From Tachypleus tridentatus (taxonomy: Eukaryota; Arthropoda; Merostomata; Xiphosura; Limulidae): DNA of 64,000 nucleotides. Where the stretch lies: the NCBI RefSeq assembly GCF_004210375.1, contig NC_134830.1, positions 50,473,094 to 50,537,093 on the forward strand, in the 5' to 3' direction. Under the pieces are notes generated by a model. That model was not told where the DNA came from, made no database searches, and saw only the letters and a list, made by a program, of their open reading frames with translations. The position numbers and the translations under genes were made by a program. Positions 1 to 11,698 of the stretch are shown here, piece by piece; the stretch's first letter is position 1; each line of letters opens with the position of its first letter.

Positions 1-720
1 AACAAAGCAGCTAGGCTATCTGTGCCAAACAGCTGGTAAAAAATTAAAGTAAATTTAATAGAATTCATAAAAGAAAATTAAGGTAAAACAAAACAAAGTT
101 TAAAAAACATAAATAGCATAAAACCAACGTTTACATCCAGTCTACAGTGGTAAGAGATAAACTGCAGTAATACAATTTGTAAAGGACTTTCTCTAGCATA
201 ATTGTAATTATCATAACTCATCAGGAAGACTGACAGGTAAATACAGAAACCACCGTCAGTCACCTGAAGTTGGCCTTTCTAGTCCTGGTTCCAAGTTATT
301 TGACGTTACGGTCATTTTCTAATTTCAAATCGAACTAGAGGTACTAACAGGGTGTGAACCAACGTAAAGCGATTCCAGGGCCAGTAGAGAACCAAGCGAG
401 TCAGTATAAATAGTGCAGTTTGAGTACTGCTCAGCTACTATGTGATCCAGGGCAAGAGAAATGGCATACAGTTTAGCAGTGAACACAGGAGCTGTAAATG
501 GGATTCTACGTGCAACCACCAAACCACAACAAATCATGGCAGAGCCCACACAGTCATCTGATTTCGAACCATCTGTATATATAGGAATGGAAGGATGGTT
601 CAAAAGATGTTCAGCAAATAACAGACAGTATTTCCAATCAGGAGTGTCTGCTTTTCTCAGATGACTTAAAGATTGGTCACATTTCGTAGGGCTCCATAGT
701 GAGTGGGGTTAGTGGGCACC
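1..720 (-). mobile_element. RNase H LINE, internal fragment (copy B')
   Basis: This is a minus-strand fragment of the same non-LTR retrotransposon family as the copies at 0.86-5.6 kb and 27.5-29.7 kb. Recognisable protein similarity runs from about 720 down to 325. Below 325 I see no clear coding similarity, and the element may leave the window. It carries only the end of the RT-RNase H linker and the RNase H domain. Its orientation matches copy B (5.56-7.67 kb), so B and B' may be two parts of one older copy separated by copy A. Confidence 0.7.
325..700 (-). pseudogene. LINE ORF2 fragment, RNase H domain
   Basis: The open minus-strand reading carries an RNase H fold: a linker reading SHLRKADTPDW, then IPIYTDGSKSDD (first catalytic Asp in YTDGS), FTAKLYAISLALDHI and IYTDSLGSLLALESL (third catalytic position, Asp in YTDS). 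In RNase H domains of LINEs the motif is normally TAELYAI, whose Glu binds metal. Here the codon is AAA (Lys). The domain stops before the last catalytic region. In the element it would remove RNA from the cDNA hybrid. It is a broken piece and cannot act alone. Confidence 0.75.
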
Positions 721-879
721 GAAATACTTTTTTCTTTATTATGGACACCCCTCAAATAAAAGAAAATAAACAAGCATCACAACATAGAGAAAAATACAAC
801 TACTGGCAAACGACCACACATTGATGACTATGTACAGTCAAACTCACAACTTGAATCTGTCCCGCGATTTTTAATTATA

Positions 880-2010
880 CATTATTTCACTGAAAAACCC
901 TTGGAGCAAATGTCTCCATTTTTTATTCAGAAGGGTTTGGAAGGGCTTGCTGGCCCTCCTAAATAGGTAAAAAATTTACGATCTGGGGACATTTCAGTAG
1001 AAACATCTTCTTCACAACATTCCAAATTGCTCTTGAAATCAAAGGCCATTGGGGATGTACCCATTGAGGTTACTCCTCATTCTGCTTTGAATTCTTCCAG
1101 AGGAGTCATAGTTGAGAAGGATTTAAAGACCATTCTTGAGTCAGAGATCCTCGCAGGTTTCACCAGCCAAGGTGTTACAGCCGTGCGCCGAATTTTAACT
1201 TGTAAAGACAAGATTATGGATCCGACAAATGTTCTAATATTATACATTAACAAAAACGCGTTCTCCTATCACAATCAAAGCAGGGTATCTGAATTCTAAG
1301 GTATGTTCTCATATTTCCTAACCCTGTTAGATGTTTCCATTCTCAAGAATTTAGTCATTTAAAAACATCTTGCCATGGTTCCTTGGCATGTGCCCATTGT
1401 GCTGGTTAAGACCATGATGCCTTTGAATGCCAACTACAACCGCATTATATTAAATGTAATGGTCTACATCCTTCCTATTTTACTTCTTGCCCTAAATAGG
1501 TGGAAGAGAAAGAAGTACAACGTCTTAAGACAGTTTATAATATTACTTACCCCGAGGCTCGGAAATTACTATTTCCAATTCCATCTTGGACTTATGCTGT
1601 TGTAATCCATTCCACTACTACAGTGGGAGACCAGATAGACCTTTCTGTGCCTCCCACAGAATCCTTAACAATGCACCTTAAACTCGTACCCACCAAAATA
1701 AAAAATGTTAACAAATCTGTGTCTAGTTCTATTTCTGTCCCCACTACATCTTACAACTATTGTCCAATTTCACCTTGTTCAAGCACAGGTGTTTCCATGG
1801 GGTCTTCCTCTCTTGCCACCCCAAAAATGAAACAAACCATTCGTTCACACCATCAATCACTGGAACGTATGCCTATAAAAACCGACCTGCCTATTCAATC
1901 CAGAGTAGAATCAACAAAGGGTGACAGACCCACATCCAATAAAAAAAATGCAGTCGCAAGCAGAAGATCTCTTTGCCATATTCTCATCCAAAATAAGCAT
2001 ATATGCCCAT
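880..2010 (+). pseudogene. LINE ORF1 (gag-like) of copy A, broken
   Basis: Nucleic-acid-binding ORF1. The N-terminal part reads PFFIQKGLEGLAGPPK, then KAIGDVPIEVTPHSALNSS and RGVIVEKDLK, closely matching copies B and C. The region that encodes CCHC knuckles in copy C is frameshifted here (about 1,290-1,490), although CAHCAG-like and CPK pieces can be followed. The C-terminal half is open from 1,500 to about 2,000 (EEKEVQRLKTVYNITYPEARK, then VPPTESL). At least two frameshifts separate the blocks. The protein would bind element RNA in the cytoplasm. This copy is dead. Confidence 0.75.
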
Positions 2011-5000
2011 GCTAACCCAATGGAACTGTCGAGGTTTTCAATCAAATGTGAATGACGTCAAGAATTTGATTGACCTTTATGATCCCAAATGTTTTTCTTC
2101 GCAGAAAACATTTTTAAAACCTACTAATACAGTCACAATTCGACAATACTCTTTATATAGAAATGACAAGTCATGTGTAGGACAAGGCATGGGGGAGAAG
2201 CACTGCTGGTTGATCAGTATATTCCCACCCGGCCCTTGTCATTGAATATGCCCTTGGAGGCTGTAGCCATCCGTGTTTCCTTGGGTCATACCATCACTGT
2301 TTGCTCTCTGCACCTAACCCCTGGAAAAAGTTATAATCAATCAGACCTTGATGTCTTCATTGAGCAACTGCCAACCTCTTTTTAATTTTGGAGGATCTTA
2401 ATGGGCATAATCCCCTCTGGGGTGGTTTAGTATTGATGTGACAGTTCGTGCTATAGAGCATATGCTCTTGAATCACAACCTGTGTCTTCAATACTGGCTC
2501 TTACACTTATATCCATGCACCCAACCAGTCATTTACTGCTATAGATCTTTCTATCTGCTCCCCTTTACCTTTCACTTGCTTTTCGTGGGAGATTGACATC
2601 AATCCAAGAGGTGATGATCATTTTCCTATCATATTAAGAGAGATTGGCCGTGGTCAGTGCCACCCAATCCAGGTGCCTCGGTGGAGGTTAGACCAGGCCA
2701 ACTGGCCCTCTTTCACTGCTTTCTCTGAACTTGATCCTGTCATTTTATGTAAATCATTGACAGTTGATTGTGTACCAATAGTAACTAACTATATTGTACA
2801 AGCAGTTGCTCAGTGCATCCCCAAACCCTAGACATATTTCCCATGGCATCCCAACCCTTGGTGTAATTCTGCTTGTTATATAACACAAAACACTCAGAAA
2901 CGTGCTTGGGATAAATTTTGTAGATATCTAACGCTTTCAAACTGCATTGCATTTCAGCAGGCCCGTGCACATGCTCGGCGAGTTAGACGTCAAAGCCAGA
3001 AGGAATCTTGGATTAAATACACCTCCAGCATTTCTTCAACCACCAGTTAGATAGTCGTATGGGACAAGATCTGAAAGTTGAGTAGGCAGTATACTTCTGC
3101 CCTTCTCTATCTTAATATCTAATGTCCATGAAGTTGCTAATGCTCATAGCATTGCCAATACCTTTGGAAAGAGGCAGATGTTCAACTCTTCAAACTCATT
3201 GCCTTCCTTCGTAGCTATTAAAACACGAGTTGAACATCTGCCTCTTTCCTTTTTGACTGATCATCCCTATGACTACAATCGCCCTCTTACACTGATGATA
3301 TATATTATGAGATGTTATGCCACCTTTCTCTTGCCTCTCTCACTATTCTCCTGGTTGCCTTTAACTGGATATGGCAGGAGAATGTCTTTCCTGATGCTTG
3401 ACACCAAGCTATTGTACTCCATATTCTTAAACCTGGGAAGGATACAAAGATTCCTTCTAATTACCGTCCAAGTTGTCTCAGTAAAATCTTAGAGAGGATG
3501 ATCAATGCTCGTCTTGATTCCTTGAATCAAACAACCTTCTCTCATCAACTCAGTGTAGGTTCCGAAAACAATGCTCCATGACAGACCACTTAATGTGCCT
3601 TGAAATATCAGTCAGAGAAGCCTTCTTTAAGTGACATCTTGTTTCTATTTTTTTATTTAGCGAAAACTTATAATACAACATGGAGATATGACATCTTGAA
3701 AGACCTTCATTCATATGGATTGCGTGGCATTTTGCCATTTTTTACTAAGTATTTTTCAATGAACCACCGATTCCAGGTCTGTATGGGCTCAACACTTTCA
3801 CATTTTTCCCACAGGAACTTGGAGTTCCTCAGGGTTGTGTTATGAGTATCACACTTTTCATTATAAAGATTAATGCTATTGGTGAACAGTAACCCCTACA
3901 GTTGCAAATGGTCTTTTCTTTGACGACTTTCACATCTCATGTCGGTCATCAAGCATGAGATTTATTGAGTGGCAGCTACAAACTGCAATCAATCATATAC
4001 TTAAGTGGACCATAATAAATGATTTTCAACTTTCTCTCTCTGAAATTGTTTGTGTATATTTCTTCCATCAACGGGGTATTCATCCAGATCCAGAACTTCG
4101 TATTGCTGATGTTGTACTTCCTGTCGTCCCTGAGGAAAAGTTCTTAGGTCTTATATTTGACTGTAAATTAAACTTTGTTTCACATATCAAGAAACTTCGT
4201 GTCAAATACATAAGAGCACTGAACATCCTCTGCGTCCTCTATTCCACCTCTTGGAGAGTGGACTGACACTCCACAATTAAAATTTATCGTGTCCTTATCT
4301 ATCCAATAGTCTATAGTTTATGGTTCTACCAGAACTTCAGCACTGAAAATGTTCGATCCTATCCATCATCAGGGCTTTCAGCTTTGCACTGGGGCCTTTC
4401 GTACTTCTCCAGTTCAAAATATTTATGTGGAGTCCCATGAACCCCCTCTATATATTCACCATTTGCAACTGTCTCTTACGTATGCTTCCAAACTTCAATC
4501 TTTACCACAGCATCCAACTTGAAATTGTGTTTTCCATCCACAGTGGGACACAATTTTTATAATAGAATATATGCCATTGTTCCTTTCAGCCTTCGTATTC
4601 AGGCACAATAAAAAAAATTGGATTTATCTTTGAATAGCGTTGCAGTATTCACAGATCGGCCTATTCCACCATGGCTAATTACTATCCCCAACTGTGACCT
4701 ATCTTTGAGTCATTTGAGGAAGGCAGATATTCTTGATTGAAAATATTACTCTTTCTTTGCTGAACATCACTCAAACAATCCATCCATTCCCATATATACA
4801 AATGGTTTTAAAATCAGGTGACTCTGTAGGTTCATGGTTTTTATAGTTTAGTAGTAGCACACAGAATCCCCTCTACAGTTTCTGTGTTCACTGCCAAATT
4901 GTATGCCATTTCTCTTGCCCTGAATCATATTGAAACCATGCAATATACGAATTGTACAATATATACTGACTCACTCAGCTGCTTTTTGGCCCTAACATCA

Positions 5001-5587
5001 TTCCTATTATTATCAGTATCCAAAACAAACTGGTCCATCTCTCTCTATAATCTACATATTTTCAGTTGTTTGTATACCAGGTCACGTTGGTATTTGTGGG
5101 AATGAGCTCGCTGACAGAGCAGCAAAGTTCGTATGCTCTGGCTCTATCACCACCATACCTGTTCCATACATGGACTGTGGTCCAGTTATCAAAACCATAC
5201 TGATTGGCAGTCAACTAGGAGTGAGCAACGAAATAATAAGCTTTTTGAAATCAAACCTTCTTTACCTCTTTGGCCACCTTGTTTTTGTAAAGATCGAAGG
5301 AAGGAAATTGTTTTGGCTAGGCTATACATTGATCACAGTTTTTAACTCACCACTTCCTTTTATCTGGTACTGATGCACCAATGTGCAGTTTGTGTGGCAC
5401 TCAGGTCACAATCATACATATTTTATTATCAAGCCATCGTTACAACCGAGAGCAACGACTCCATTTTAAACATATTTTTCAGGTTGTTTTGCCCTTGACA
5501 TTAGCCAATGCCCACCTCACTCACATTTTTACATTTTTAAGAGCCATTGGTCTTTTTAACAACACGAGCGTTAACCATCCTCTCTAA
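2003..5587 (+). pseudogene. LINE ORF2 (APE-RT-RNase H) of copy A, broken
   Basis: ORF2 polyprotein in several frames. The endonuclease starts at 2,003 with LTQWNCRGFQSN. The catalytic QET motif reads QKT (about 2,103). LEAVAIRVSLGHTITVCSLHL follows in another frame (2,250-2,330), then a GDLNGHNPLWG-like piece at 2,395-2,425. The RT fingers read HILKPGKDTKIPSNYRPS (about 3,425-3,480). Motif B reads ELGVPQGCVMS (3,819-3,850). The catalytic YxDD position reads FFDD (about 3,918), followed by ISCRSSSMRFIEWQLQTAI. The thumb is open at 3,955-4,266 (EEKFLGLIFDCKLNF). RNase H at 4,780-5,130 reads YTNG where YTDG is usual, then FTAKLYAI, IYTDS and GNELADRAAK. The end carries CSLCGTQ with His residues (5,381-5,460). 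Multiple stops show it is inactive. Confidence 0.85.
3166..3249. repeat. Perfect 23-bp inverted repeat inside LINE copy A
   Basis: Positions 3,166-3,188 and 3,227-3,249 are exact reverse complements (arm begins GGAAAGAGGCAGATG) with a 38-bp loop. The right arm belongs to the LINE reading (IKTRVEHLPLSFL). The left arm does not fit the LINE coding context. A local template switch is the simplest origin. Confidence 0.85.
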
Positions 5588-6591
5588 GGTCGTACAGAGT
5601 CAGCTCTTCAAAGCAAATGGATGGTAGTTTGAAGGAATCGTAGATCCTTCCCAGGCTTAGAGAAAGGTAGGACAATAGCCTGGTGCCAGGCATCAGGAAA
5701 AACATTCTCCTATCAGATCCAGTTAAAAACAATCAGAAAAATAGAAAGAGAAGCAGGAGATAGATGGCGCAACATTTCATAGTGTACATCATCAGGTCCA
5801 ACCGATGTACTGTCAGTCCAATGAAGGGCCAGTTTGAGTTCTGCCAGTGTAAAGGGACGATTATAGTCATAGACACAATTAGCTCGAAAGGAAGGAGATG
5901 ATTGCTCTGCCCGAGTCTTGATGGCTAAGAAGGTGGGGAAAGAAGCAAAGTGCTAGATACCTGGCAAAAGTTTTCACCTAGGTATCAGCTACTTCCTGGT
6001 CATCAGAGAGCAAAATTGAGAGGGATACATTGACCTTTCGAATCTTGTCTCATATGATTTTGGAACTAGTGGAAGAAGATATGCTAGTTGTGAACGTAAT
6101 CTAAGATTCCTTCTGGCTTTGACATCTTAACCATCGAGCTTATGGAGCGACTCCTCCTATCAATATCAGTACTTCCCCAAGGGGAAGATGTCCACTAAAG
6201 TCCCTAGAATTAAAAAGGGAGATGGCAATTGTACAATGAGAGCATCAAGATCTGATTGATCACAAATCTCTCCAGACGACAGGTAGAGAGAACAAACAGT
6301 GATGTAAACCCAAGGAAACACGGATGGCTATGGCCTTCAAGGGTGTGTCGAATGGCAAAATCAGGGTGGGCACATGCTGTTCAAGCAACAGTGCCACCCT
6401 CCATGCGCTCACTCATCGCACAGCCTCTGATTTTTGTGCAAAGAAAACCACCGAAAGATGCCTGTATCGACAGGTTTCAGAAATGTTTCTTGTAAAGAAG
6501 GACATATAGGACGGTAGGAAGCAATCAGTGTTTTGATGTCATCCAGACTACAATTTAAACCTCGACTGTTCCATTGTATCAAAGTGGCCAT
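5560..6591 (-). pseudogene. LINE ORF2 N-terminal part of copy B, broken
   Basis: Starts with ATG at 6,591 (MATLIQWNSRGLNCSLDDIK). The endonuclease continues TLIASYRPICPSLQETFLK, which keeps the catalytic Glu that copy A has lost. It stops after about 60 residues. The rest is degraded: SLYLSSGEICDQSDLDALI, a post-deletion stretch reading KPEGILDYV, then the KPGKD block of the RT fingers. No RT palm is present. The overlap of this ATG with the ORF1 end is conserved between copies and probably reflects coupled translation of the two proteins. Confidence 0.75.
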
Positions 6592-7665
6592 TTTTATTTA
6601 TGTGTAGGTAAATGGGGTGGAGAACTCTTCTGTTTACGACTACGTCTTTTCTCTTTACTGTCTTTGTTCGAGGGAGGTCTCTTAACCTCCATGGATCCTG
6701 CCCTAGGTCGATTGGGCAGATATTTGTCGTTGAAAGAGGATTCCAACGACTGAGAATTTGAACGAATGATCGTTTTGCATCTTGGGGTGGGAGTAGAAGA
6801 TGCACTTGAGGAAATGTCCATACACTGGAATCAAAGGAAGTGGATATTGGAATTTGCTGAAATGTGTGTTAGTTACAGAGATGGGTGTTGAAGTTGATTT
6901 ATCAACGTTTTTAACCATGGAGGTCAAAATACTTTTCATTTGGTTTGAGAATGATTCTTTAGGAGGCACAGAGAGATTCGTCTGTACTTTCACTGTAGTA
7001 GTGGAACAAAGTGCAGCAGCATACGTCCAAGATGAAGTGGTGGACAGTAACTTTCAAGCCTCAGGGTAAGTAATGTTTTGAATCGTTTTCAAATGCTGCA
7101 CCTCTTTTTCTTCCAACAATTTAGAGCAAGAACGAAAGTAGGATGGCTAAGAGCCATTGCAATTGACGCAATGAGGGTCTATTTCACTCTCATAGGCATC
7201 GTGGTCCTTGGCACTGAAACAAGAACACGTCAAGGAACCACGACATGACGTCTTCGAGTGACCGAACCGCTGACACTGGAAACATTTGAGAGGGTTTGCA
7301 ATGAATGGCCATACCCCGCAATTAAGATAACCTGCCTTGATGATGGTAAGTGGACGTGGTGATGTAAATAACATAATGAGGACACTAGTCGGCATCATAA
7401 TTCCATCTTTGTAAGTGGAGATACGCCACACTGCAGAAACTTCTTGGGTGGAGAAACCAGCGAGAATCTCTGATTCTGGGATGTTCTTCAAATCCCTCTC
7501 AACAATAACTCCTCGTGATGAATTCAAAGTAGCATGAGGTGTAACCTCAATAGGTATATCCCCAATTGCCTTTGAATGCAAGAGGAGTTCACTGTGTTGA
7601 GATGTGGATGTTTTCACCAATATGTTACCAGATTGAAGCTTCTTTACTGACTTTGGTACTTCTGT
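6545..7665 (-). pseudogene. LINE ORF1 (gag-like) of copy B, broken
   Basis: Open from 7,620 to 7,147: SKAIGDIPIEVTPHATLNSS, then RGVIVERDLKNIPESEILAG. Two zinc-knuckle positions follow. The first is intact (CFQCQRFGHSKTSC, CX2CX4HX4C). The second is decayed (CSCFSAKDHDAYES has lost its spacing). The third begins CVNCNG and then hits a stop. The C-terminal half is readable in other frames at 6,993-6,548 and ends with basic residues and INKNGHFDTMEQSRF. Its last codons overlap the ORF2 start at 6,591 in another frame, as in copy C. Confidence 0.8.
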
Positions 7666-8777
7666 GGTACTTCAGACAAATATCTTTAAATACTGCAACC
7701 AGATAGTAGACAAAATATTGGATCTATATTTATAAAGTAAATATAATTAGGTTTTTGAAGGAACAAGTCCGCACATCACAATTATTCCTCATTAATTTCT
7801 CTGGTTTTCTCTGCAGATTTACAATAATTAATGGTATGATAATCAGTATGTACAACCTCGTATCTAATGATTTATTAAAAGGCATCTGCCAGGTGTTAGA
7901 CTAGCTCCAAATCTCTTCGAAACTTTAACACCTTTGGTGTACAATTTAAAAATCCCATTTAGAACAAATGAACCACAGATTTAACAAACTTACTGAATGT
8001 TTCATTATTAACTTCGCTGACGAAAACGAGAAATAGTATACGATCTATTACAGAACTCAGAGGTATATCACTTGAAGCATCTATCATCATGAAAACTATA
8101 TTCGGTTTTGTCTGCTCTGAAAACGTTCATATTCGCGCTCTCTTTTAAACGGATATAAATATACATTATTTAGTTTAGTAGACATTTTGTATAACATTAA
8201 AAGCTTTAATTTTTTAAAGAGGCTTAACAGATTATAGCATAACATTATAAGTTTCATATGTATTTATTTATTGATGTAATAAATTACGGTAATGTTTAGC
8301 CCTAATTAAACTAAAGCAAAAACAAAAAACGCACACAATATACACTGTTAAATTATTTCTACTGAATATAGGTCATTCTTAATAACGGCTAGAGTACTGT
8401 TCTAACTCTGAGACAAGTGGGCTTGTAAATTTCAGATACAGCTATATAATTCTTTTCTATTGTTCCAGAAATTCTGTCTTTAAAGAAGTACCATTGCAAA
8501 TGTGGATACTGATAGACCTTGAATCGGTCTTTGCTAGTTAATCCGCTAACTTAACACCGTTTATATCAACCTTCTCTTGAACTAGTTATTTCTTTCACCA
8601 TCATACTTAAGAAATCTCCGTTCACGACACTTTATCAAAAGCTTTATAAACATTAAATTATACCACATCTATTTAATACCCATGCCCGGGTTAAACGTAA
8701 ACATTCAAAGAAATCCAGCAAATTCTCAAGACATGATCTTCCCTTTCTAAATATATGCTGCTCTATGATCGAAACTT
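7666..8777. other. Unassigned AT-rich DNA
   Basis: No coding signal, splice-flanked open frame or repeat with a partner elsewhere in the window was seen. Confidence 0.5.
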
Positions 8778-9030
8778 GTTTTGTTTTTGAATTTTGCTAT
8801 CTGTGCTAGCCGTCCCTAATGTAGCAGTGTAAGACTAGAGGGAAGGCAGCTAGTCATCACCACCCACCGGCAACTCTTGGGCTACTCTTTTACCAACGAA
8901 TAGTGGGATTAACCGTCACATTATACGCCCCCACGGCTGATAGGGCGAGCATGTTTGGTGCGACCGGGATTCGAACCCGCGACCCTCAGATCACGAGTCA
9001 ACGCTTTAACCCACCTGGCCATGACGGGCC
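8778..9030 (-). repeat. SINE family 1 (subfamily A)
   Basis: tRNA-derived SINE, head at the right end. On the minus strand: a GGCCCGtCATGGCCAGGTGG start (A-box region), GGTTCGAATCCC B box, the conserved core, and the CTAGCACAGATAGC tail. The B box and core are intact. Confidence 0.9.
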
Positions 9031-10203
9031 GCTTGTTTGTAGAAATGAAATTTTAAAATCAATATTGGACAATATTGTGTTGGTCTACTAAATTTATTTC
9101 TTTTTATAACAGAACAGATGTTTAGACATAAAGGGGGTGAAAGTTAGTTCAAAAGTGAATACTGGATGTGACTTTGGAAGCAGCCTAGTTTCAGCTGGAC
9201 TGGCTCTTACTTTCTTTTTAGACAACTCAGTCTACCGAACTTATGAGCTGTAGTAGTCTTACGTCATGCAAAAGTTACTGTACATTTTTTACGACCTAAA
9301 GTCGTATGTCATTTCACTAGCTAAGACAGAGGTTGAAGAAATTGATGGGTCAAAGACAGCGAGAATTCTGTGTTGTATGATGTCAACCCAATTAATTAAG
9401 AAGATGCCTGAGATCAACCTCGTTATGATTATGAGTAAACTTTACCACCTAACTAGTAATTAGGACATTTGGTTGATTAATAAATCTACAACCAAGAGGC
9501 AAGTGTATTTCATGCTTTCTGAACCATTTAGTGGTAGGGCACGGTAGGATATTAACAAAACATTATGTGATAGACACGTGTGGAGGATAGCCGATATCAT
9601 TATAGGTAATGTCTAGAATATTAACAGTGTTTCATTGTAGGATGTCTACAAGACATTGTTTGATAGACTCGTGACCGTAAAACAGCTGATGTTACTAATG
9701 TCTGAAACGTTAATAACCAGAATGATTAGAAATTGTTGCTAGAGTTTTTGATGCATCTGTAAGTTGAAAGGACGTTATTTTCTGAGTACTGGCAGAACCT
9801 CATACTGAATATTAATATAAATTTATGTGAAAAAGATCTTTAGAATACTAGTAAGTAACCAAGTGAAAATTTAGGTACTGTTCGTACACTATACTATATC
9901 TTTTGATACGTGCATCATCACTGAAAAGTTGTTTCAATAGATATTTGTTTTTTCCATGATCTCAATTAAAACTGATTAGTCAACTATTGATGACAGCATG
10001 GCGTTGTAATACATCCATTGCTAGCATTAATCCTTTCAAAGACAGTAGTTTTGTTTTCTGTTGATCTTCGCGTTTAGACTAAGTATGTATATCCGAATGT
10101 TTTCACTAATGCTGTAGTTGGTAACTAAAATACATATACAGGTTGACTGATTTCTTATTAAAAGTTTTAGTTCGGGGAAATTGTTTGTTGTTCCAGTTAT
10201 ATA
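9031..10203. other. Unassigned AT-rich DNA
   Basis: No gene recognised. A weak direct duplication (GATAGAC.CGTG at about 9,570 and 9,662) is visible, but its boundaries are unclear. Confidence 0.45.
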
Positions 10204-11698
10204 TACTCTTCAAAACAAGAAACGCAAAAGGGATATTTTTGTTATTTTAAAGAGAAATATATGTAATAACGTTACAAGCTCAGAGTATGTGATGTTACAC
10301 GTGTTAAGGCACTGATTGTCAGACCAAAATGACAATAAAAGTTGTGCACTTTGAAAACAGAGGAAAACATCGGATTTCTCGCCAAAACGCATGCGTTTCC
10401 AATAAATTTGTTTGAGAGATCTGCATGTTCTGCAAGTGCAACATGTGCAAAATCCCTATAAAAGTGACGGGTTCTCGGTTTCCATAGCTCAGTGTTAAGC
10501 CACCGACACGCAATACAGTTACGCCAAGACTGACTGAAGCACAACGCAACAACGCCATTGGTCGTTGGAAGCAGGCGAATCTCGATCAGATGTTGCCAGA
10601 GCTGTGAATGTCCACCCAAGCATCATCACAAGGCTATGGAATCGTCACCAACAACATGGATTAACTCGTGACCGTCCACAATCTGGCAAACCTCGTGTGA
10701 CCACGCCCGCACAAGATCGTTACATCCGGTTACGTCACCTTCGGGATAGGACCACCACTGCGACGTCTACTGCCTTAACCATACCAGGGCTGCGTAGGAT
10801 TTCCGATCAGACCGTACGCAACCGTCTACGAGATGCAGGAATCCGACCTCGACGTCCAGTCAGAGGCGTCATCCTCACCCAGCAACATCGTCAAGCACGG
10901 CTGCAGTGGACTCGGGCACATCGGGTATGGCCTCATCTACGATGGAGGCATGTTTGGTTCAGCGATGAATCACGTTTTATGCTTCGTAGGCAGGATGGAA
11001 GGACCCGTGTTTACCGTCGCCAAGGTGAACGTTTTGCAGCAAACTGTGTGCAGGATGTTGACAGATTTGGTGGTGGCAGGGTCATGATGTGGGCTGCCAT
11101 CGCCTACAATGCCAGAACAGACCTTTTGCACATTCGAGGGAATCTTACGGCTCAACGATACGTCGACGAGATTCTTAGGCCCCATGTGCAACCCATCATG
11201 GTGAACGTCAACGACGTTTTTCAACATGACAACGCCCGTCCTCACACAGCCCGACTCAGCCCGTCTTCTTAAGACACCACAACATCAACGCTCTTTCCTG
11301 GCCCTCCAGATCACCAGATTTAAACCCCATCGAACATCTATGGGACGAGTTGGACCGACGTCTGCGACGGCGACAACCTCAACCGTAGACTCTACCTCAG
11401 CTTGCAGCAGCTTTGCAGGCTGAGTGGACAGCCATTCCACAGGATGTGATTCGTCATCTCATCGCTTCCATGGGCAGGAGATGCCAAGCAGTTATTGATG
11501 TTCACGGGGGGCATACTCGTTATTAACGTTGAGGGTCGTTAAACTTCAACTAGTGAGCGTGGACTTCGCCTTTGCAGACTTTGGATGTTCAGCAGTGAAT
11601 GTGCAAAGTTTCACACATGTCATACAGAACTACCCGGAATAAACTTCTTAAATATTTGTCTCATATTTTGCCTTTTGCGTTTCTTTTTTTGAAGAGTA
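10204..11698 (+). mobile_element. Tc1-like DD34E DNA transposon, 1,495 bp
   Basis: The 28-bp terminal inverted repeats (10,204-10,231 and 11,671-11,698) begin TACTCTTCAAAA and match at 27 of 28 positions. They are flanked by TA dinucleotides, the Tc1/mariner target duplication. The interior is one broken transposase. Length and structure are those of a full-size element. The ends are nearly perfect while the gene has only a few lesions, so the copy is not very old. Confidence 0.93.
10524..11526 (+). pseudogene. Tc1-family transposase, inactivated
   Basis: Cut-and-paste transposase. The expected start reads ACG (before PRLTEAQRNNAIGR). A frameshift at about 10,560 leads into EAGESRSDVARAVNVHPS (HTH) and GLTRDRPQSGKPR. 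The open stretch to 11,272 carries WFSDESRF (first catalytic Asp), GGRVMMWAAIAY and FQHDNARPHTA (second Asp). A frameshift near 11,260 shifts to LRHHNINALSWPSRSPDLNP, then IEHLWDELDRR (catalytic Glu). Counting through the shift gives the 34-residue spacing of DD34E. TAG at 11,386-11,388 replaces a Gln codon. The C-terminus is VIDVHGGHTRY. There are four lesions in total: lost start, two frameshifts and one stop. Confidence 0.92.

Larger units (their letters stand above)
860..5590 (+). mobile_element. RNase H LINE, near full-length degenerate copy A
   Basis: This plus-strand non-LTR retrotransposon keeps the order ORF1 (gag-like, CCHC), then ORF2 with an APE endonuclease, reverse transcriptase, RNase H and a Cys/His C-terminus. 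That architecture is that of RNase H-bearing lineages of the I/Jockey superfamily. The 5' leader seen in copy C is missing, and similarity begins near 860. The 3' end has no UTR or poly(A): the ORF2 C-terminus runs straight into copy B at about 5,550-5,590. Many frameshifts and stops are present. A perfect 23-bp hairpin (3,166-3,249) was created inside it. Confidence 0.85.
5555..7665 (-). mobile_element. RNase H LINE, 5' half (copy B)
   Basis: Minus-strand copy with ORF1 (7,665 down to about 6,545) and the start of ORF2 (6,591 down to about 5,560). It begins within ORF1 (PKSVKKLQSGNILV), so it is 5'-truncated. Relative to copy A it has an internal deletion of roughly 500 bp between the endonuclease and the RT region, near 6,150. 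It ends in the RT fingers (KPGKD, then LERMVNARV read down to about 5,560), where it abuts the 3' end of copy A. Confidence 0.8.

Noticed and set aside
8903..9091. Open frame with GATGIRTRDPQITSQRFNPPGHDGP, also seen at 19,443, 44,958 and similar sites
   Set aside because: These peptides are read from the SINE tRNA-like head and core, in several copies and orientations.
10970..11245. Minus-strand open frame inside the Tc1 element
   Set aside because: It is antisense to the transposase catalytic region and has no motif of its own.
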